Notes under the pieces: generated by a model
Databases searched by the model: none
What the model was told of the DNA's origin: nothing
The model's input: only the letters and a program-made list of their open reading frames with translations
Shown: one piece after another, positions 6,121 to 8,067 of the stretch
How positions within the stretch are numbered: position 1 is the stretch's first letter
Layout of the letters: each line of letters starts with the position of its first letter
NCBI GenBank assembly: GCA_900769785.1
Contig: CAAGHV010000154.1
Coordinates: 1 to 8,067 of the forward strand
Origin: Bacteroidales bacterium
GTDB lineage: Bacteria > Bacteroidota > Bacteroidia > Bacteroidales > P3
DNA length: 8,067 nucleotides
Direction: 5' to 3'
Position numbers and translations under genes: made by a program

Positions 6121-7320
6121 CTACCAATATAGATATTTTTCTACATCCGACCTAGTTATTATATTGTCACAAAAGACATACAATCGTTCTATTGCGTTTT
6201 CTAACTCCCTGACATTTCCCGACCATGGGAAACCTGACAACATATTCATAGCATCATCATCTATATCCATTTCACGCTCATTCAACTTCACCATATTACT
6301 TAGAAAATATTTCGACAAAAGTGGTATATCATCTCTCCGTTCACAAAGAGACGGCACTCGTATTTCTATAACACTAAGCCGATGATATAAGTCTTCTCTA
6401 AATCGACCTTCGGCTATTTCTTTTCTAAGATCCTTATTTGTTGCCGATATTACTCTTACATCAATATCAATTACTGATTCTCCTCCGACCCTTGTAATCT
6501 TTTTCTCTTGTAAAACCCGCAATATTTTTGCCTGTGCCGTCAGACTCATATCTCCAATTTCATCAAGAAAAAGAGTTCCTCCATCAGCTTGTTCAAAATC
6601 ACCTTTATGCATCTTCACCGCCGAAGTAAAAGAGCCTTTTTCATGTCCAAATAATTGGCTTTCGATAAGCTCTGAAGGTATTGCAGCACAATTTATCGTA
6701 ACAAATGGTTTATCTCTTCGTTTGCTACAATGGTGCAAATATTGAGCTACTAATTCCTTTCCAGAACCATTAGGCCCAGTTACCAATACCTTTTCATTGG
6801 TTGGTGCTACCCGTTCTATTTTCCTCAATAAATCCTTTAATTTTTCCGAATCTCCCACCATTTTTACATAAGGAGTAGAATTCTGTAAATTAGCACTTTT
6901 ATTGGTTTGTATATTCTTTTGCTGAGTTACTTTTCTAATCTGTAATGATTCGTTTATTGAGGTTAATAGCTTATTGAGATTAAGTGGTCTTTGCAATATA
7001 TAACTTGCTCCTTCCCTCATTAAGTTAACCACCATGTCTAAATCCAAATCTCTGATGATTATTATAAAAGGTACGCTATTATCTAATTCTCTAACCTTTT
7101 GCAGAAGAGTCATAGCTTCCATCTTTGGCAACTGAATATCAGATAAAACTACATCATATTCCTGAGTAGAAATCCTCTCGAATGCAGATATACCATTATC
7201 CTCTACATCTACTTTAAAAGATTCGTATTCGAGCAATTCTTTCAACGATGTACGAGTCGCATACTCCGAATCGACCAGCAAAAGCCTTTTCATAGATTTA
7301 TCCTTTTTATCCTTACCCAT
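6121..7320 (-). CDS. Sigma-54-type response regulator (receiver + AAA+), no HTH domain
   Basis: The product resembles bacterial enhancer-binding proteins of the NtrC class, whose AAA+ ATPase remodels sigma-54 RNA polymerase. A receiver domain spans about 11-128, followed by a linker and an AAA+ domain (about 152-385). The AAA+ domain has Walker A GPNGSGKE (182-189), GSFTSA (229-234) in place of GAFTGA, Walker B GGTLFLDE (247-254), FREDLYHRL (307-315) and WSGNVREL (366-373). The protein ends at 399, just after the AAA+ domain, so the usual C-terminal Fis-type helix-turn-helix is absent. The receiver keeps the phospho-acceptor Asp61 (SDIQLP) and Asp17, but the second acidic residue is Ser18, the switch Thr position is Ile89, and the conserved Lys is Arg111. 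The ATG at 7320 adds MGKDKKDKS. Met10 (ATG at 7293) aligns with normal receiver starts and has AAGGA 7 nt upstream, so I favour it. The Smr-type gene lies 80 nt upstream with no promoter seen between, so the two may be co-transcribed. Confidence 0.88.
   Translation of the reverse strand: MGKDKKDKSMKRLLLVDSEYATRTSLKELLEYESFKVDVEDNGISAFERISTQEYDVVLSDIQLPKMEAMTLLQKVRELDNSVPFIIIIRDLDLDMVVNLMREGASYILQRPLNLNKLLTSINESLQIRKVTQQKNIQTNKSANLQNSTPYVKMVGDSEKLKDLLRKIERVAPTNEKVLVTGPNGSGKELVAQYLHHCSKRRDKPFVTINCAAIPSELIESQLFGHEKGSFTSAVKMHKGDFEQADGGTLFLDEIGDMSLTAQAKILRVLQEKKITRVGGESVIDIDVRVISATNKDLRKEIAEGRFREDLYHRLSVIEIRVPSLCERRDDIPLLSKYFLSNMVKLNEREMDIDDDAMNMLSGFPWSGNVRELENAIERLYVFCDNIITRSDVEKYLYW
7281..7305 (-). 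promoter_or_regulatory. Ribosome-binding site favouring the inner start of the regulator
   Basis: On the minus strand AAGGA (7305-7301) is followed by 7 nt and then ATG at 7293-7291. From this ATG the protein reads MKRLLLVDSEY, the normal beginning of a receiver domain. The outer ATG at 7320 also has a purine-rich AAAGG at the same spacing, so the evidence leans toward the inner start mainly because of the domain boundary. Confidence 0.45.
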
Positions 7321-7400
7321 CTTTATACCTTTGATATCTGCTTTAGTTGAACAAATCGCTTACCTGAAAGTTTCTTTCCATAAGTACAAGTGTTTACAAG
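7321..7400. other. 80-nt spacer between Smr-type gene and regulator
   Basis: Only a weak 5-bp hairpin (GAAAG/CTTTC with a 3-nt loop) is visible. There is no U-tract terminator and no TAnnTTTG element, which favours read-through from the upstream gene. On the minus strand AAAGG lies 7 nt before the ATG at 7320, a second possible ribosome-binding site for the longer start of the regulator. Confidence 0.5.
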
Positions 7401-8051
7401 TTACAATAATCTAGTATTCTGACTAAAATACACTTCGGTTGCACCCACTCCGTATTTTGCCATTGAGGCATCGAAATAATGCAATCCTTTATATTTTTTC
7501 AGCTCATTTATTATCTCGTTCTTAAGCACACCCGAACCGACACCATGTATAAATATAACCTTTTGTACACGGTTTACTATGGCATCGTTCAAACACCTAC
7601 GAAAAAAATCCATCTGTATTTCGAACTTCGAATGATCGTCCAAAGAATCACAATTTGGATATAGTGCTTCAATATGTAAATCAACCTCTGCCACATTGGG
7701 CTCGATAAAATATTTTTCTAAAACGTTATCAGGGTTTATTACCTTTGCCTTACTTATCACTATAGGTTCTTGTATAACCTCATCTTTGTCAACAACATCA
7801 ACTTTCTTTTTATCAATAGTAGCAATAGTATTGATATCAGAAAGCTTTGACAAAGAGATTACTAATGCTTTTTCTCCCAAACAGCCAATATCAACATAAC
7901 TTTCTTCCTTATAGAAGCGAGAACCCTTTACTTTAAAATCGACCGACACTGTATTCAATAAAATTCTACCACAGTCGTAATGAAACATTCCTTGTACCAC
8001 CCCTTTCGACCAACGATCCAAAGAATCTCTATCAATAGTATCCAAATACAT
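7401..8051 (-). CDS. DUF2027/Smr-domain protein, N-terminus missing
   Basis: The C-terminal part (about 120-216) is an Smr (small MutS-related) domain, a fold found in endonucleases and in ribosome- or DNA-linked proteins. Its three signatures are VDLHIEAL (123-130, usual LDLHG), IHGVGSGVLK (168-177) and YGVGATEVYF (200-209). The upstream part resembles the middle domain of the Bacteroidota DUF2027 family: beta-rich, with RFYKEESYVDIG near 45-56. A lysine- and aspartate-rich, probably flexible stretch (about 71-118) joins them. Family proteins run to roughly 340 residues as I recall, so about 130 N-terminal residues are probably missing. The reading frame is open up to the adapter at 8053, and the ATG at 8051 is most likely an internal methionine rather than the true start. 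Biological role is not established; nuclease or RNA-binding activity is inferred from the Smr domain only. Confidence 0.82.
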   Translation of the reverse strand: MYLDTIDRDSLDRWSKGVVQGMFHYDCGRILLNTVSVDFKVKGSRFYKEESYVDIGCLGEKALVISLSKLSDINTIATIDKKKVDVVDKDEVIQEPIVISKAKVINPDNVLEKYFIEPNVAEVDLHIEALYPNCDSLDDHSKFEIQMDFFRRCLNDAIVNRVQKVIFIHGVGSGVLKNEIINELKKYKGLHYFDASMAKYGVGATEVYFSQNTRLL

Positions 8052-8052
8052 T

Positions 8053-8067
8053 AGATCGGAAGAGCGT
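8053..8067 (-). other. Illumina adapter remnant, right end
   Basis: AGATCGGAAGAGCGT is the reverse complement of the last 15 bases of the left-end adapter. The bases CGT after AGATCGGAAGAG-G identify the universal (read 1) adapter and not the index adapter, so both ends carry the same adapter in inverted orientation. Genomic sequence should end at 8052. Confidence 0.96.

Noticed and set aside
8049..8051. ATG at 8051 as the true start of the Smr-type gene
   Set aside because: The genomic sequence ends one base further on at the adapter, the frame is open, and the product lacks the N-terminal region expected of the DUF2027 family.
1..8067. Inverted terminal repeats suggesting a linear element or transposon
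   Set aside because: The terminal sequences are exact Illumina adapter sequence, so the inverted repeats are technical.

Overview
The window looks like a chromosomal housekeeping segment from a member of the Bacteroidota, most likely order Bacteroidales. The support is a SecA of about 1,100 residues with a C-terminal zinc motif, a C69-family dipeptidase of the gut Bacteroides type, a DUF2027/Smr-type protein, a sigma-54 activator that ends without a helix-turn-helix, AT-rich spacers, and two copies of the octamer TATCTTTG, which fits the Bacteroidetes -7 promoter element TAnnTTTG. I cannot name the species.

All five genes lie on the minus strand, so the order of transcription runs from right to left. 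(1) A 5'-truncated Smr-domain protein occupies 7401-8051. (2) A sigma-54-type response regulator with a poorly conserved receiver domain occupies 6121-7320, more probably starting at 7293. (3) fabD, malonyl-CoA:ACP transacylase, occupies 5117-6004. It has its own likely promoter upstream and a clear intrinsic terminator downstream. (4) A 521-nt spacer carries that terminator, a cluster of inverted CGTGA motifs forming hairpins, an AT-rich stretch and the probable secA promoter. (5) secA occupies 1305-4595. (6) A secreted C69 dipeptidase begins 22 nt after secA, is probably co-transcribed with it, and is cut off by the left end of the window.

The genes serve general cell physiology: fatty-acid precursor loading (FabD), protein export (SecA), an exported peptidase that would depend on SecA, sigma-54 regulation, and a probable RNA- or DNA-acting Smr protein. 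I see no phage, insertion sequence, CRISPR array, tRNA or rRNA.

Both ends are technical. Bases 1-20 and 8053-8067 match inverted copies of the same Illumina adapter, so the biological sequence is about 21-8052. The adapter supplies the last base of the apparent stop codon of the dipeptidase, and that C-terminus should not be trusted. I found no convincing new biological system. The best leads are the structured fabD-secA spacer, the regulator that combines a decayed receiver with no DNA-binding domain, and the overlapping dyads at the fabD promoter.
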